Of a DNA stretch of 64,000 bases, positions 17,846-26,800 are shown in pieces. How positions within the stretch are numbered: position 1 is the stretch's first letter; the number at the start of each line of letters is the position of its first letter. The stretch comes from Pedobacter steynii (GTDB lineage Bacteria; Bacteroidota; Bacteroidia; Sphingobacteriales; Sphingobacteriaceae). The translations under genes were made by a program, and so were the position numbers. The notes under the pieces are model-generated. The model made no database searches, was not told where the DNA came from, and worked only from the letters and a program-made list of their open reading frames with translations. The DNA lies in assembly GCF_001721645.1 (NCBI RefSeq), contig NZ_CP017141.1, positions 3,472,001 through 3,536,000 of the forward strand. The letters run 5' to 3'.

Positions 17846-19114
17846 TTATTCTTCTTTTGTATTGGGGATGTAATCCATAGGCACCATGTCAGCAATTTTT
17901 TCATATGCCCAGAATCCCGCCAGCAGTACTGATTTTGGATTAAAAATACCTCCATTTGCGTAGAAATGTATAGGCCCTTTGAGAATATGAAGGGTGGAGA
18001 TCTGGTAATTTGGAACATCGAGAGGTCTGGTCATAGAATGGCCGGAAAAAGCAGTATAGTCCTCAGATTCCCTTTCTCTGGTATTGATCACATACAGATC
18101 TCCGTTGAAATTCATCGTCTTTACATCTTTATACAACTGGGCAACCAGTGTATCTGTGAGCACTTCCGATCTGTCCAGAACATTAAGGGATTTAGGAACT
18201 GCCCTTTGTTTAAGCCAGTAACTAATCGAGTCATTTAGAGGAGAGCTGAATCCCGGGCCAATCCGCACAATGGTGTTTCCAGGTTTGTACAGACGTTTGA
18301 TACTGGCATTGATCAGGCTGTCAGGAAGTCTGTTGCGGTTTGGGATGCTCATCATCTTATGGATGATAAAGCCTTCATTTTTTGTGGTATTCTGATATAG
18401 GGACCGGAAGAAATGCTGTGAAGATCCTGCATAAGCAATTTCTCTTTTTTGAAACCAGCTTCTTCTTTTTGAACCGGATCCGGGTAGTTCTTCAAAATAA
18501 GGATGACCGGCATAATACACTACATTTTCTGTGAAATCCCTTTCAAAATATTCAAGAAGGTATTTAATGCGGTAGCCAAGCGACTTGTTTTCAATGAGTA
18601 GAAATTCATTGGCCGTTACTCTTAATATTTTCCTTTCTTTATCATATTCTGTCTGAATTACCTGTGGGTTCAGAATTTTGCATTTCTCAGCATTGGGTGT
18701 TTTTCCAATAAAGTATTCCCTGAACATTTCCAGATAGCGTGCCCGGTTTGGGTCTGCTTTGATTACCACTTCTTTCAGTTGAATGGTATTGTCTTTTAGT
18801 ACAACCTCTATTTTAACCGGCTTATCGGATATGAGCACATTTTTACTAAGTGGAAGATAACCCATCATCTGGATCAGTACATCATAATTGCCGGCTGCAA
18901 TATTGGTCAGCATAAATTGTCCGTTGCCATCCGAAACCGTGGCGGTCTTGTAGCCGCTCAGATAGACTCCTGCTCCGGGAAGGGGTTTTCCTTCTCCATC
19001 CTTAATCGTTCCGGAAATATGGAATTTATTTTGTCCAAAACCGTTGAGCGCACAAAATAAAAGCAAAGTGTAACAGCACAACCATTTCATCATCTGGCTA
19101 ATGTAACCAATCAT
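17846..19114 (-). CDS. CarboxypepD_reg-like secreted protein of unknown function
   Basis: The 422-residue protein has a signal peptide and an N-terminal carboxypeptidase-regulatory-like beta-sandwich (about residues 30-110: ISGTIKDGEGKPLPGAGVYLSGYKTATVSDGNG in two parts, then EVVIKA). The remainder resembles uncharacterised Bacteroidota outer-membrane-associated proteins with this domain. There is no TonB plug or beta-barrel of SusC length. The annotated start is the first ATG. ATGs at 19093 and 19090 (MMKWLCCYTLLLFCALNGFGQ) give a tidier signal peptide and are likely the real start. It lies downstream of the fabI terminator, so it is probably transcribed on its own. Confidence 0.75.
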   Translation of the reverse strand: MIGYISQMMKWLCCYTLLLFCALNGFGQNKFHISGTIKDGEGKPLPGAGVYLSGYKTATVSDGNGQFMLTNIAAGNYDVLIQMMGYLPLSKNVLISDKPVKIEVVLKDNTIQLKEVVIKADPNRARYLEMFREYFIGKTPNAEKCKILNPQVIQTEYDKERKILRVTANEFLLIENKSLGYRIKYLLEYFERDFTENVVYYAGHPYFEELPGSGSKRRSWFQKREIAYAGSSQHFFRSLYQNTTKNEGFIIHKMMSIPNRNRLPDSLINASIKRLYKPGNTIVRIGPGFSSPLNDSISYWLKQRAVPKSLNVLDRSEVLTDTLVAQLYKDVKTMNFNGDLYVINTRERESEDYTAFSGHSMTRPLDVPNYQISTLHILKGPIHFYANGGIFNPKSVLLAGFWAYEKIADMVPMDYIPNTKEE

Positions 19115-19132
19115 TTATAGATTTAAAAGCAC

Positions 19133-19160
19133 AAAAAAAAGCCCTTTTCAGGGCTTTCCT
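19133..19160 (-). terminator. Terminator after fabI
   Basis: 8-bp stem (AAAGCCCT at 19138-19145 with AGGGCTTT at 19150-19157), 4-nt loop. Read on the minus strand it is followed by a run of T (complement of 19133-19140). Confidence 0.85.
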
Positions 19161-19177
19161 TATTTGTGTATGACTGA

Positions 19178-19999
19178 TCAGGATTCTGATTCAATTCCCA
19201 GTCTTTTCATTACCTCATCGCTTACCCCGGTTGAGGAGTAACCCCCGTCGTGGAACAGGTTCTGCATGGTTACCATCCTGGTGAGGTCAGAGAAGAGCGT
19301 AATACAGTAATCGGCACATGATTCCGCATCGGCATTACCCAGCGGAGCAACAGAGTTGGCAAAATCAAAGAAATCGCCGAAACCTTTGACTCCGGAACCT
19401 GCCGTAGTTTTTGTTGGAGATTGGGAGACGGTATTGATCCTTACCTTTTTCTCTAAGCCATAATGGTAACCAAAGCTTCTGGCAATGGATTCCAGCATGG
19501 CCTTAATGTCTGCCATGTCTGTATAAAACGGATAAGTCCTTTGTGCCGCCATATAAGTTAAGGCTACCACACTACCGCCTTCACTGATGGCATCCAGTTT
19601 TTTAGCTACAGCTAGCATTTTATGAAAAGAAAGCGCGGATACGTCTATCCCTTTCATGAAATAATCATAATTAGATTCTGCGTAAGGGATCTTTTTACGG
19701 ATGTTTACACTCATTCCTATAGAATGCAATACGAAATCTATTTTTCCACCTAATATTTCTTGTGATTGTATATAGAGGTTGGTCAGGTCTTCGACACTGG
19801 TTGCATCAGCAGGGACGATCTTTGAGCCTGTTTTTTCAGCTAAGGCATTGATTTCTCCCATACGCATCGCGATAGGAGCATTGGTTAAAACAAATTCAGC
19901 ACCTTCTTCGTGTGCTTTTTCAGCTACTTTCCATGCGATAGAATTCTGGTCCAGTGCACCGGTAATAATGCCGCGTTTACCTTTTAATAAGTTATACAT
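19178..19999 (-). CDS. fabI: Enoyl-[acyl-carrier-protein] reductase FabI
   Basis: This 273-residue SDR-fold reductase performs the last step of each fatty-acid elongation cycle (trans-2-enoyl-ACP to acyl-ACP, NAD(P)H-dependent) in the cytoplasm. It has the divergent glycine-rich nucleotide loop (GIITGALDQNSIAW), FVLHSIGM, and the FabI catalytic arrangement of two Tyr and Lys (TYMAAQRTYPFYTDMADIK; Y-x6-K). The substrate loop SPTKTTAGSGVKGF follows. Length and sequence are typical of Bacteroidota FabI. It lies 77 bp downstream of recN on the same strand, and a terminator follows. Confidence 0.95.
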   Translation of the reverse strand: MYNLLKGKRGIITGALDQNSIAWKVAEKAHEEGAEFVLTNAPIAMRMGEINALAEKTGSKIVPADATSVEDLTNLYIQSQEILGGKIDFVLHSIGMSVNIRKKIPYAESNYDYFMKGIDVSALSFHKMLAVAKKLDAISEGGSVVALTYMAAQRTYPFYTDMADIKAMLESIARSFGYHYGLEKKVRINTVSQSPTKTTAGSGVKGFGDFFDFANSVAPLGNADAESCADYCITLFSDLTRMVTMQNLFHDGGYSSTGVSDEVMKRLGIESES

Positions 20000-20076
20000 A
20001 ATTTCGTGTTTTGTTATACATTACTTAGTATCGAAAGTAATAAAAAATAACAAATACGACTCTGTCGGGCTTGTTT

Positions 20077-21732
20077 TTAATAACCAAGGAGTTCTTTTGC
20101 ATTTGCTATGGCCGGAACTCCCGGATCTTTCCCACTGAGCATTTCAGCAATCACCTGGACCCGTTCAGCGGGCGCCAGTCTTCTGATGCCGGTGGTAGGG
20201 CGTACTCCCTTTTCATTTTTATATACAAAATAATGCGCTTCCCCTTTGGCGGCAATTTGCGGGAGATGGGTAATACAGATCACTTGCATATTTTTCTCCA
20301 GATCTCCGATTACATCGCCCACACGCAGGGCGGTCTCACCCGAAATGCCGGTATCAATCTCGTCAAAAATAAGTGTAGGTAAAGCAGTATGTTTAGCCAT
20401 GATAGACTTGATCGCCAGCATCAGCCTGGAAAGCTCTCCTCCTGATGCGACTTTTCCTACGGGAGCAGGGGGCTGGCCGCTATTGGCAGAAAAGAGCATC
20501 ACAATATTATCTTTTCCGTCTTTATTTAGTTCCTCCAGAATTGTTTGTTCAATTTTGATTCTGGCTTTAGGCATTCCTACCTGTTGTAAAACTGCAGCAA
20601 CCTGATTTTCTGTACTAATAATTGATTTAGTCCGGTCCTCAGCGAGTTGATCTGCCATCTGAACCAATGTTGCCTTTAGTGCGATGATTTCCTTGTTCAG
20701 TCGGTCAATTTCTTCATCGCCACTCAACAATATATTCAGGTTGTCAGACAGTTGCTGACGGATATCGATCAGTTCTTCTACACTGTTGACTTTATGCTTT
20801 TGCTGAAGCGTATAGAGGACATCTAACCTTTCATTGATTTCTTCAATTCTGGCTGGATTAAAAACAATACTTTCCTCCAGGTTAAGGGTTTCGGCAGCAA
20901 TATCTTTTAATTCGATCAATGCAGAGCGCAGGCGCTCATTTAAGCTGGCGTAATCCGGATTAAAGCGTTCAATGCTTTGGATCTGAGCGATCACTTCTTT
21001 AAGGATAGGAAGGGCAGAAGCTTCCTCTTCGCTCAAAAGATTATAGCCGTTTAACAGGCTTCTTTTAATGCTTTCTGCATTGTTAAGGGTTTGTAATTCG
21101 GTCTCTAAAACCGTTTGCTCGTCTGTTTTAAGCGCAGCATTTTCCAGCTCATTAAACAAAAACTGTTCATAATCCTGTCTGCTTTTCGCCTCGTCTGCTG
21201 CGGTTTGCAGGGCAGATAGCTGTTGCAGGTATTTTTTATATTGCTTGTAACTCTGACGGTAATCAGATAATAAGGACTGATGGTCTGCCAGTGTATCAAC
21301 CACAGAAAGCTGGAATCCGGGATCATTTATTTCCAGGGTTGCATGTTGAGAATGAATATCGATCAGCCTTTCGCCAACCTGTTTCATAACCACAAGGGTA
21401 ACCGGGGTATCATTAATGAAAGCCCGGGATTTGCCATCAGTGGAAATTTCTCTCCTTAATATCGTTTCCTCATGAAAATCAATGTCATTGTCTTCAAACA
21501 AATGCTGAAGGTTATGGTCTGTCAGTAAAAACAGCCCTTCAATAATGCATTTTTTTTCCTGATTAAAGAAATATTTAGTTTCTGCCCGCTGGCCTAAAAT
21601 CAGCGAAAGGGCGCCCAGCATAATGGATTTCCCGGCACCTGTTTCTCCAGTGATGATGTTTAAACCTTTATCCAGGTTTAATTCCACACTGTCTATTAAA
21701 GCGTAGTTACGAATAGAAAGTTTCTGTAGCAT
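20077..21732 (-). CDS. recN: DNA repair protein RecN
   Basis: This 551-residue SMC-like ATPase acts in double-strand break repair. The N-terminal Walker A is IITGETGAGKS (about 28-38). A long coiled-coil middle follows (about 150-370, rich in Leu/Glu/Gln). The C-terminal ABC signature ASGGELSRLMLAI and Walker B LIFDEIDTGISG are followed by ITHLPQIAA. Length and ending (PGVPAIANAKELLGY) are normal. In many Bacteroidota recN directly follows porD; here the BlaI/M56 pair with its own terminator lies between them. Confidence 0.96.
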   Translation of the reverse strand: MLQKLSIRNYALIDSVELNLDKGLNIITGETGAGKSIMLGALSLILGQRAETKYFFNQEKKCIIEGLFLLTDHNLQHLFEDNDIDFHEETILRREISTDGKSRAFINDTPVTLVVMKQVGERLIDIHSQHATLEINDPGFQLSVVDTLADHQSLLSDYRQSYKQYKKYLQQLSALQTAADEAKSRQDYEQFLFNELENAALKTDEQTVLETELQTLNNAESIKRSLLNGYNLLSEEEASALPILKEVIAQIQSIERFNPDYASLNERLRSALIELKDIAAETLNLEESIVFNPARIEEINERLDVLYTLQQKHKVNSVEELIDIRQQLSDNLNILLSGDEEIDRLNKEIIALKATLVQMADQLAEDRTKSIISTENQVAAVLQQVGMPKARIKIEQTILEELNKDGKDNIVMLFSANSGQPPAPVGKVASGGELSRLMLAIKSIMAKHTALPTLIFDEIDTGISGETALRVGDVIGDLEKNMQVICITHLPQIAAKGEAHYFVYKNEKGVRPTTGIRRLAPAERVQVIAEMLSGKDPGVPAIANAKELLGY

Positions 21733-21784
21733 ATTACGCTGCTAAAATATGAAAACTTAAGCAATGGGTGATTATTCTTTTCCA

Positions 21785-21813
21785 CAAAAAAGGCAGAAGA
21801 AAAATCCTCTGCC
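21785..21813 (-). terminator. Terminator after the M56 peptidase gene
   Basis: Imperfect 9-bp stem (GGCAGAAGA with TCCTCTGCC) around 21792-21813. On the minus strand it is followed by a T run (complement of A at 21785-21791). Confidence 0.75.
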
Positions 21814-21844
21814 TCCATGTTGGTTTATTTGTGGTTTTAATATT

Positions 21845-23809
21845 TTAGTTATTCGCTCTTGCCGGTGCAGCAGCTTCTTTTTTCTTTTTCAATGCTTCTA
21901 CCTCTTTGTCAAATTTCTCTTTGAGTTCCTTATATTCAGCGGAGTTACGAAGTTCTTTATTTTCCTGAGCCTTTTTTGAAAGCTCTTTGAAATTATAGTA
22001 ATAATGATCACCCTCGCCGACATTTTTACGCATCTCTTCTACCTGTTTCTTCCATTCCGGAGAATTGAAGTATTTGCCTATTTCCTCGCCATTTTTACGG
22101 ATCTCTTCCTGCTGTTTTTTCCATTCCGGAGAATTGAAATATTTACTCATTTCTTCTCCATTTTTGTGGATTTCTTCCTGTTGTTTTTTCCATTCCGGAG
22201 AGTCGAAATATTTACGGACTTCTTCTCCACTTTTCTGGATTTCCAACTGTTGCTTTTTCCATTCCGGAGAGCTGAAGTGCTTTTTCATCTCTTCTGCGTT
22301 TTTTAGGATACTCTCCTGCTGTTTTTTCCATTCCGGAGAGTTAAAGTGTCGTTTGATTTCCTCCCCGTTTTTCCGGATATCGGCCATGTTTTTTTTCCAT
22401 TCCGGAGAATTGAAATGTTTACTGATTTCTTCGCCGTTTTTCCGGATATCAGCCATATTTTTTTTCCATTCCGGAGACTTCATAAATGCCAGGCTTGCTC
22501 CGGTAACGCTGTCTACAAAAACATTGAAGTTACCTGACTTCGGAAAGCTGACAAAAGTCTGGTTAAAAACTTCAGCTCTTAAACTATCAGGGACCTCTTT
22601 GATGGAGTTGTACTCTTGTTTATTTCCATTTGCATCAACCGTTACAATTTTAAACTTTCTTTTCTTTTTGGTCGTATCCGTATTCAGGTGTGCTGGTTGC
22701 TGAGCTAGTTTCAAGGCTTTCAGATCCTGTACTTTAAATTTTAGTCCGACACCGGCAATTTCTACGTCTTCTGTAAGCGGGGCTGTGTTGAGTGTTGGTT
22801 TTTCGGCTTTAGATGGTTTAACCCATGCTAAGGATATTACCGTAGCAATGGTAAGTGTGATCGCAAAAATCTGCTGTTTTGCATTCATATAATTCGTTTT
22901 CATGTCTGTGATTCTTTTAATTCGTTGGTATAAATGTTGATTTTTTCCTGTCGCCGCCATAGAAAGGGCAGGGGCAGACTGGTCCTTCAGAATTTCCAGT
23001 TTTAGTAAGGCATGGGCATAAGTTACCGGCGTCCCGGTCAGCTGTACCACAAGGTCATCACAAGCATGCTCACGCTCAATGTTGATGAACCGGCCACTAA
23101 GCCAGATGAAAGGATTAAAGAACAAAATGGTTTCTATCCCTGTTTTAATAAGGTTTAAGAGGTAATCATTTCTGCGGATGTGCGAAAGTTCATGAATCAG
23201 GATTGCTTCCACCTGTTTAATGTCAAGTTGTGTTGCCAGCGCAACAGGGAACAAGACTATGGGTTTAAAATAACCGATTACTAAAGGAACATTTACTTTT
23301 TCCGAGAGATAGAATCCGATATACTGTTTCAGGTTTAATTTGGAAACCATCTCCTCAAATACAGTTGTCCATGCAGCTGGTACCGCGATTTGTGCTGCAT
23401 TTTTAAGTTGATGCATTTTTCGGTATCCTGCGATAAGGATGAATAGCTGAAAAAGAATGCCGATTCCGTAAACGCTGACAATATAAGGGAATAGGGTTTC
23501 TGTTTTGCTGCTGATTTCCTGAGGTAGGGTACTGAGGTATTCATAATAAGCGGCACTGATGTGTAATTCTGCCCCGCTGCCATTTCCATTGCTTAGCGGA
23601 AGCTTGAAAATGGAAAAGAAGGTGATGCAAAAAGAAACAAAGATCAGGCACATGGCTGCATAAGCGAGGTTATGCTTCAGTTGGGCCTTCAGTTTAGGCA
23701 TTGCAATTACAGTCAGGAATAAAATGGCATAAATAATAGCTCCCTGCCATAAGGAGTGAAATATGCTCCAGCCGGTGGCTTTGATCAGGTTGTTTACAAT
23801 TGCTTCCAT
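21845..23809 (-). CDS. M56 family (BlaR1/MecR1-like) membrane peptidase with C-terminal repeats
   Basis: The 654-residue signalling peptidase has N-terminal transmembrane helices (about 14-33, 43-65, 95-125), a zinc-peptidase motif HELSH at about 206-210 with downstream EREHACDD, and a final membrane segment (IFAITLTIATVISLAWV, about 315-331). The extracytoplasmic part lacks a penicillin-binding domain. It contains a 23-residue repeat occurring seven times (SPEWKK... units, about 445-605) and a charged tail. By analogy with BlaR1/MecR1 it should sense an envelope signal and cleave the repressor encoded 3 bp upstream (blaI-like). The inducing signal is unknown and need not be a beta-lactam. 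Confidence 0.9.
   Translation of the reverse strand: MEAIVNNLIKATGWSIFHSLWQGAIIYAILFLTVIAMPKLKAQLKHNLAYAAMCLIFVSFCITFFSIFKLPLSNGNGSGAELHISAAYYEYLSTLPQEISSKTETLFPYIVSVYGIGILFQLFILIAGYRKMHQLKNAAQIAVPAAWTTVFEEMVSKLNLKQYIGFYLSEKVNVPLVIGYFKPIVLFPVALATQLDIKQVEAILIHELSHIRRNDYLLNLIKTGIETILFFNPFIWLSGRFINIEREHACDDLVVQLTGTPVTYAHALLKLEILKDQSAPALSMAATGKNQHLYQRIKRITDMKTNYMNAKQQIFAITLTIATVISLAWVKPSKAEKPTLNTAPLTEDVEIAGVGLKFKVQDLKALKLAQQPAHLNTDTTKKKRKFKIVTVDANGNKQEYNSIKEVPDSLRAEVFNQTFVSFPKSGNFNVFVDSVTGASLAFMKSPEWKKNMADIRKNGEEISKHFNSPEWKKNMADIRKNGEEIKRHFNSPEWKKQQESILKNAEEMKKHFSSPEWKKQQLEIQKSGEEVRKYFDSPEWKKQQEEIHKNGEEMSKYFNSPEWKKQQEEIRKNGEEIGKYFNSPEWKKQVEEMRKNVGEGDHYYYNFKELSKKAQENKELRNSAEYKELKEKFDKEVEALKKKKEAAAPARANN
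21995..22477 (-). repeat. Seven 69-bp coding repeats (23 residues each) in the M56 protein
   Basis: Units start at 22477, 22408, 22339, 22270, 22201, 22132 and 22063 on the minus strand, an exact 69-bp period. Each begins SPEWKK, and most units continue with a charged helix of the form (Q/N)xxxIxKNGEEx then (H/Y)F. Outer units are more diverged. Confidence 0.93.
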
Positions 23810-23812
23810 AAT

Positions 23813-24196
23813 TTATTTTTTGCTAAGGTCGTCCAGGTATTTTTTAATTGAATCAATTTCATCCTGACTGGCGCTATGGTTTCCCAGGGCTTGCATTACC
23901 AGTCGCGCTGCAGAACCATTAAAAACATTATCAATCATTTTATTAACCAGATGCTGTTCTGTTTTTTGTTGATTAACGAGTGCTTTGTAAATGTGAGTTT
24001 TGGAAGAAGTGTCGCGGATAACCAACCCTTTTTCCGACATGATTTGCATCAGTTTCAGGGTAGTCGTGTAGCCTGCATCTTTATTTTTTTCCAGAATCTC
24101 GTGTACTTCCCTTACGGTACAATTTCCTTTTTCCCATAAAATCTGTAAGATCTCCAATTCACTTTCTGTTGGCTTAAGGGGTGTCGCTGCTGTCAT
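23813..24196 (-). CDS. BlaI/MecI/CopY family transcriptional repressor
   Basis: This 127-residue winged-helix repressor has PTESELEILQILWEKG and VREVHEIL (recognition region), then GYTTTLKLMQIMSEKGLV, and the C-terminal dimer domain ending DSIKKYLDDLSKK. It is followed after 3 bp by the M56 peptidase gene, the classic two-gene sensor-repressor module. Two palindromic sites immediately upstream (24208-24223 and 24232-24247) are probably its own operators. Cleavage by the M56 protein would relieve repression (family knowledge). Confidence 0.93.
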   Translation of the reverse strand: MTAATPLKPTESELEILQILWEKGNCTVREVHEILEKNKDAGYTTTLKLMQIMSEKGLVIRDTSSKTHIYKALVNQQKTEQHLVNKMIDNVFNGSAARLVMQALGNHSASQDEIDSIKKYLDDLSKK

Positions 24197-24207
24197 ATCC
24201 TTTATTG

Positions 24208-24223
24208 TACGAATTGTTTCGTA
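24208..24223. promoter_or_regulatory. Putative BlaI-type operator, proximal copy
   Basis: Palindrome TACGAA-TTGT-TTCGTA, 12 bp upstream of the blaI-like start codon. It shares both arms with the distal copy, centre-to-centre 24 bp. Confidence 0.68.
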
Positions 24224-24231
24224 ATCAAATG

Positions 24232-24247
24232 TACGAATCTATTCGTA
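24232..24247. promoter_or_regulatory. Putative BlaI-type operator, distal copy
   Basis: Palindrome TACGAAT-CT-ATTCGTA (7-bp arms), with the same TACGAA-N4-TTCGTA core as the proximal copy. Two helical turns separate them, fitting two repressor dimers side by side. Confidence 0.68.
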
Positions 24248-24296
24248 TAAACAAAATATTTTTCAATAAAATGCTGAATATTTTTGTAAATGACTG

Positions 24297-25211
24297 CTAA
24301 AGACCTTGTCTGGCTGGTTTTAAGGCCTCGTATTTATTGAGGTTTGCAGGATCAATATCTGACAGAAGGTTGTAAGCTTTTAGTCTTTCCTGAGGATTTC
24401 CTATAGACAGGAGGTTAACAATTTCATCCGCTTTGGTCGCAAAATATACATTGGGGAAAATAGAGCCTAACTTTTGCCTGTCCATTCTTGTTAATCCGGA
24501 AAGAAGAGAAATGATCTTTTTGGACCCTTTTTCCATATCGTCCTGAAGACGATCCATTCCATTGTAATGATAATTGTAAATAAAGACCCTTAAATCCTCA
24601 AAGCTTTTATTGAGCAGGTTTTCATTAAGCCAGTATCTGTTTCTTAAACCATCAGCAGCCTTCCAGCCTTTATTGCCGGATTGTTGTGCCAGGTTTAGAA
24701 TATTCTGAGCTTTATTGTAAAATGGTGTTCCACCAAGGTTACTAAAGCTATCTTTGTCTAATCCAATAATGGTGTTTGCATAAAAACCGAGCAGGGAACT
24801 CAGATTAGATATGAAATTCTGATCCGAGAAATCTAAAGACTGCCCTTCATTATAGTTGAAATCGAAATCTTTGTCGCTAATATTTAGAATGGTGCTGTTA
24901 TAAGCAGTACCGTATACTGGTCTGCTGGATTGGATCTGTGCTTCTGCTTTATAGCCTGAGCTACCATCCCAGGCGGTTACTGTAATCACGAAATTAGTTT
25001 CTATACGTTCCTGAGGGGTATAAGTTTCATTGGTCCACTTATTATTATTTAAAAATTCTCTGATGGTATTCTGTAGAACCTCTATATTCCTCTTATTGAT
25101 GTTAGGTACTGTTGGTGCCATTACGGTAACTCTTGCATTTAATTCCTGTGCAAGGATAGCGGTGTTGCAAAGAAAGAAAGAGAAGAAAAAGAGGAGAAGG
25201 CGTTTTTTCAT
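24297..25211 (-). CDS. porD: Type IX secretion system protein PorD (DUF4835)
   Basis: The 304-residue secreted protein has a signal peptide (to about LAQ, residue 22). It matches the DUF4835/PorD family: ELNARVTV near the N-terminus, FVITVTAWDG, RPVYGTAYNSTILNISDKDFDF, the LLGFYANTIIGLDKDSF stretch, and GLRNRYWLNENLLN. PorD is needed for T9SS-dependent secretion in Porphyromonas. It lies directly downstream of coaBC, the conserved order in this phylum. Length is normal. Confidence 0.9.
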   Translation of the reverse strand: MKKRLLLFFFSFFLCNTAILAQELNARVTVMAPTVPNINKRNIEVLQNTIREFLNNNKWTNETYTPQERIETNFVITVTAWDGSSGYKAEAQIQSSRPVYGTAYNSTILNISDKDFDFNYNEGQSLDFSDQNFISNLSSLLGFYANTIIGLDKDSFSNLGGTPFYNKAQNILNLAQQSGNKGWKAADGLRNRYWLNENLLNKSFEDLRVFIYNYHYNGMDRLQDDMEKGSKKIISLLSGLTRMDRQKLGSIFPNVYFATKADEIVNLLSIGNPQERLKAYNLLSDIDPANLNKYEALKPARQGL

Positions 25212-25233
25212 CGGAGCGGTTTTTACAGTTAGC

Positions 25234-26430
25234 TTATAAAACTAATTTTAATATTTCATTGCAGATATCTTTCGCAACCTCAGACTTGGATTTTGTTTCA
25301 AAAACCACTTTTTCAGCTGCTTTATTAAATATAGTGATTTTATTGGTATCTACCTTAAAACCCGCACCTTTGTCGTTCAACGAATTGAGTACAATCAGGT
25401 CAAGATTTTTCTTTTCAAGCTTTGCTTTTGCATAGGCTTCTTCATTTTCAGTTTCTAATGCAAAACCGACAAGAATTTGCTGCTTTGTTTTTATCTGCCC
25501 TAATGTAGCCAGAATATCTTCTGTCTTTTTTAATTCCAGGCTGAATTCAGGATTTGTCTTTTTAATCTTTTGGCTGGCGGCAGTAACAGGGGTATAATCC
25601 GCTACAGCTGCACTCATGACCATAATCTCTGACTGAGGAAATTCTGTTTTACAAGCCTTCAGCATGTCGGCTGCACTTACAACATTGATTCTTTTGATTT
25701 GAGCGGAGGCTTTCTCTGCAGTAGGGCCCGAGATCAGGGTTACCTCAGCTCCTAAAGCAGCAAATACTTCTGCAATTGCAAAACCCATTTTTCCGGAAGA
25801 ATGATTTCCGATAAAGCGAACAGGATCTATGGCTTCATAGGTAGGACCAGCAGTAACCAGTACTTTTTTGCCCAATAACGGAAGGCCCTTCTTTGCTGCT
25901 TCATTCAGAAAACTTAGAATCTCTTCAGGTTCAGCCATCCGGCCTTCTCCGTATAAACCACTTGCAAGCTCTCCTTTTCCAGGCGCAATAAGTTGGTTTT
26001 CATAGGATAAAAGCTTTTCAATATTGTGTTGTGTACTCTCATGTTTCCACATGTCGAGGTCCATTGCCGGAGCAACAAAAACGGGACACCTGGCCGATAA
26101 GTAAACAGCAGTTAAAAGGTTGTCGCAAATACCGGTGGCCATTTTTGCCAATGTATTGGCACTTGCCGGGGCAATTACCATAAAATCAGCCCAGAGGCCT
26201 AATTCCACATGATTGCTCCAAACGCCGGTTTCGGCCTCAAAGTATTGGGTATAAACGGGATTTTTCGACAGGGTGGCCAGGGTGAGCGGGGTAATGAAAT
26301 TTGCCGCATCGGCCGTAAGAATAACTTTAACGTTTGCGCCAGCCTTTACCAGTAACCTGACCAGTATCGCCGATTTATATGCTGCAATGCTGCCGCAAAC
26401 GCCAAGAATGATGTTTTTATTTTCTAGCAT
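25234..26430 (-). CDS. coaBC: Bifunctional phosphopantothenoylcysteine decarboxylase/synthetase
   Basis: The 398-residue coenzyme A biosynthesis enzyme is cytoplasmic. The N-terminal CoaC flavoprotein domain shows ILGVCGSIAAYKSA, the catalytic-His-containing WSNHVELG, APASANTLAKMATG, and the substrate clamp APAMDLDMW. The C-terminal CoaB ligase domain begins GKKVLVTAGPTYEAIDPVR and contains GNHSSGKMGFAIA, SAAVADYTP and KIKKTNPE. It makes 4'-phosphopantetheine from 4'-phosphopantothenate, CTP and cysteine. It is 43 bp downstream of rpoZ. Confidence 0.95.
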   Translation of the reverse strand: MLENKNIILGVCGSIAAYKSAILVRLLVKAGANVKVILTADAANFITPLTLATLSKNPVYTQYFEAETGVWSNHVELGLWADFMVIAPASANTLAKMATGICDNLLTAVYLSARCPVFVAPAMDLDMWKHESTQHNIEKLLSYENQLIAPGKGELASGLYGEGRMAEPEEILSFLNEAAKKGLPLLGKKVLVTAGPTYEAIDPVRFIGNHSSGKMGFAIAEVFAALGAEVTLISGPTAEKASAQIKRINVVSAADMLKACKTEFPQSEIMVMSAAVADYTPVTAASQKIKKTNPEFSLELKKTEDILATLGQIKTKQQILVGFALETENEEAYAKAKLEKKNLDLIVLNSLNDKGAGFKVDTNKITIFNKAAEKVVFETKSKSEVAKDICNEILKLVL

Positions 26431-26473
26431 GGTTTCTTAATGCAGGAATGCAATTTAATACCTATGCCCGGTT

Positions 26474-26800
26474 TTATTGTTGCTCTTTAGCAGGGTTTCT
26501 GTGATAAATTTTATCATTCAGGAACTCATCAATAGCAATTAGCGAAGGCTTAGGCATGCGCTCATAGTGCTTACTGATTTCAATTTGTTCTCTGTTTTCA
26601 AAGATCTCTTCCAGGTTATCATTTGAAGAAGCAAACTCCGCTAATTTACCGTGTAATTCTTCTTTAATGTTGTTAGAAATCTGATTAGCCCTTTTAGAAA
26701 TAATTACTAAAGACTCATAGATATTCTCAGTTTTTTGATCTAAATCATTAACATTTCTAGTAACCGTAGTATTCGGTACAGCAGGTTTGTTCGTGTTCAT
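26474..26800 (-). CDS. rpoZ: DNA-directed RNA polymerase subunit omega, Bacteroidota type
   Basis: The 108-residue protein is the RNA polymerase omega subunit in the form found in this phylum. The conserved omega/RPB6 core is TENIYESLVIISKRANQI (about 25-43), followed by an acidic stretch and a terminal helix. It aids assembly of the beta-prime subunit. It overlaps the stop of bamD by one base (TAATG), so translation is probably coupled. Such genes are often labelled hypothetical. Confidence 0.87.
   Translation of the reverse strand: MNTNKPAVPNTTVTRNVNDLDQKTENIYESLVIISKRANQISNNIKEELHGKLAEFASSNDNLEEIFENREQIEISKHYERMPKPSLIAIDEFLNDKIYHRNPAKEQQ

Noticed and set aside
22004..22703. Plus-strand ORFs with Phe-rich repeats opposite the M56 gene
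   Set aside because: They are antisense shadows of the 69-bp coding repeat.
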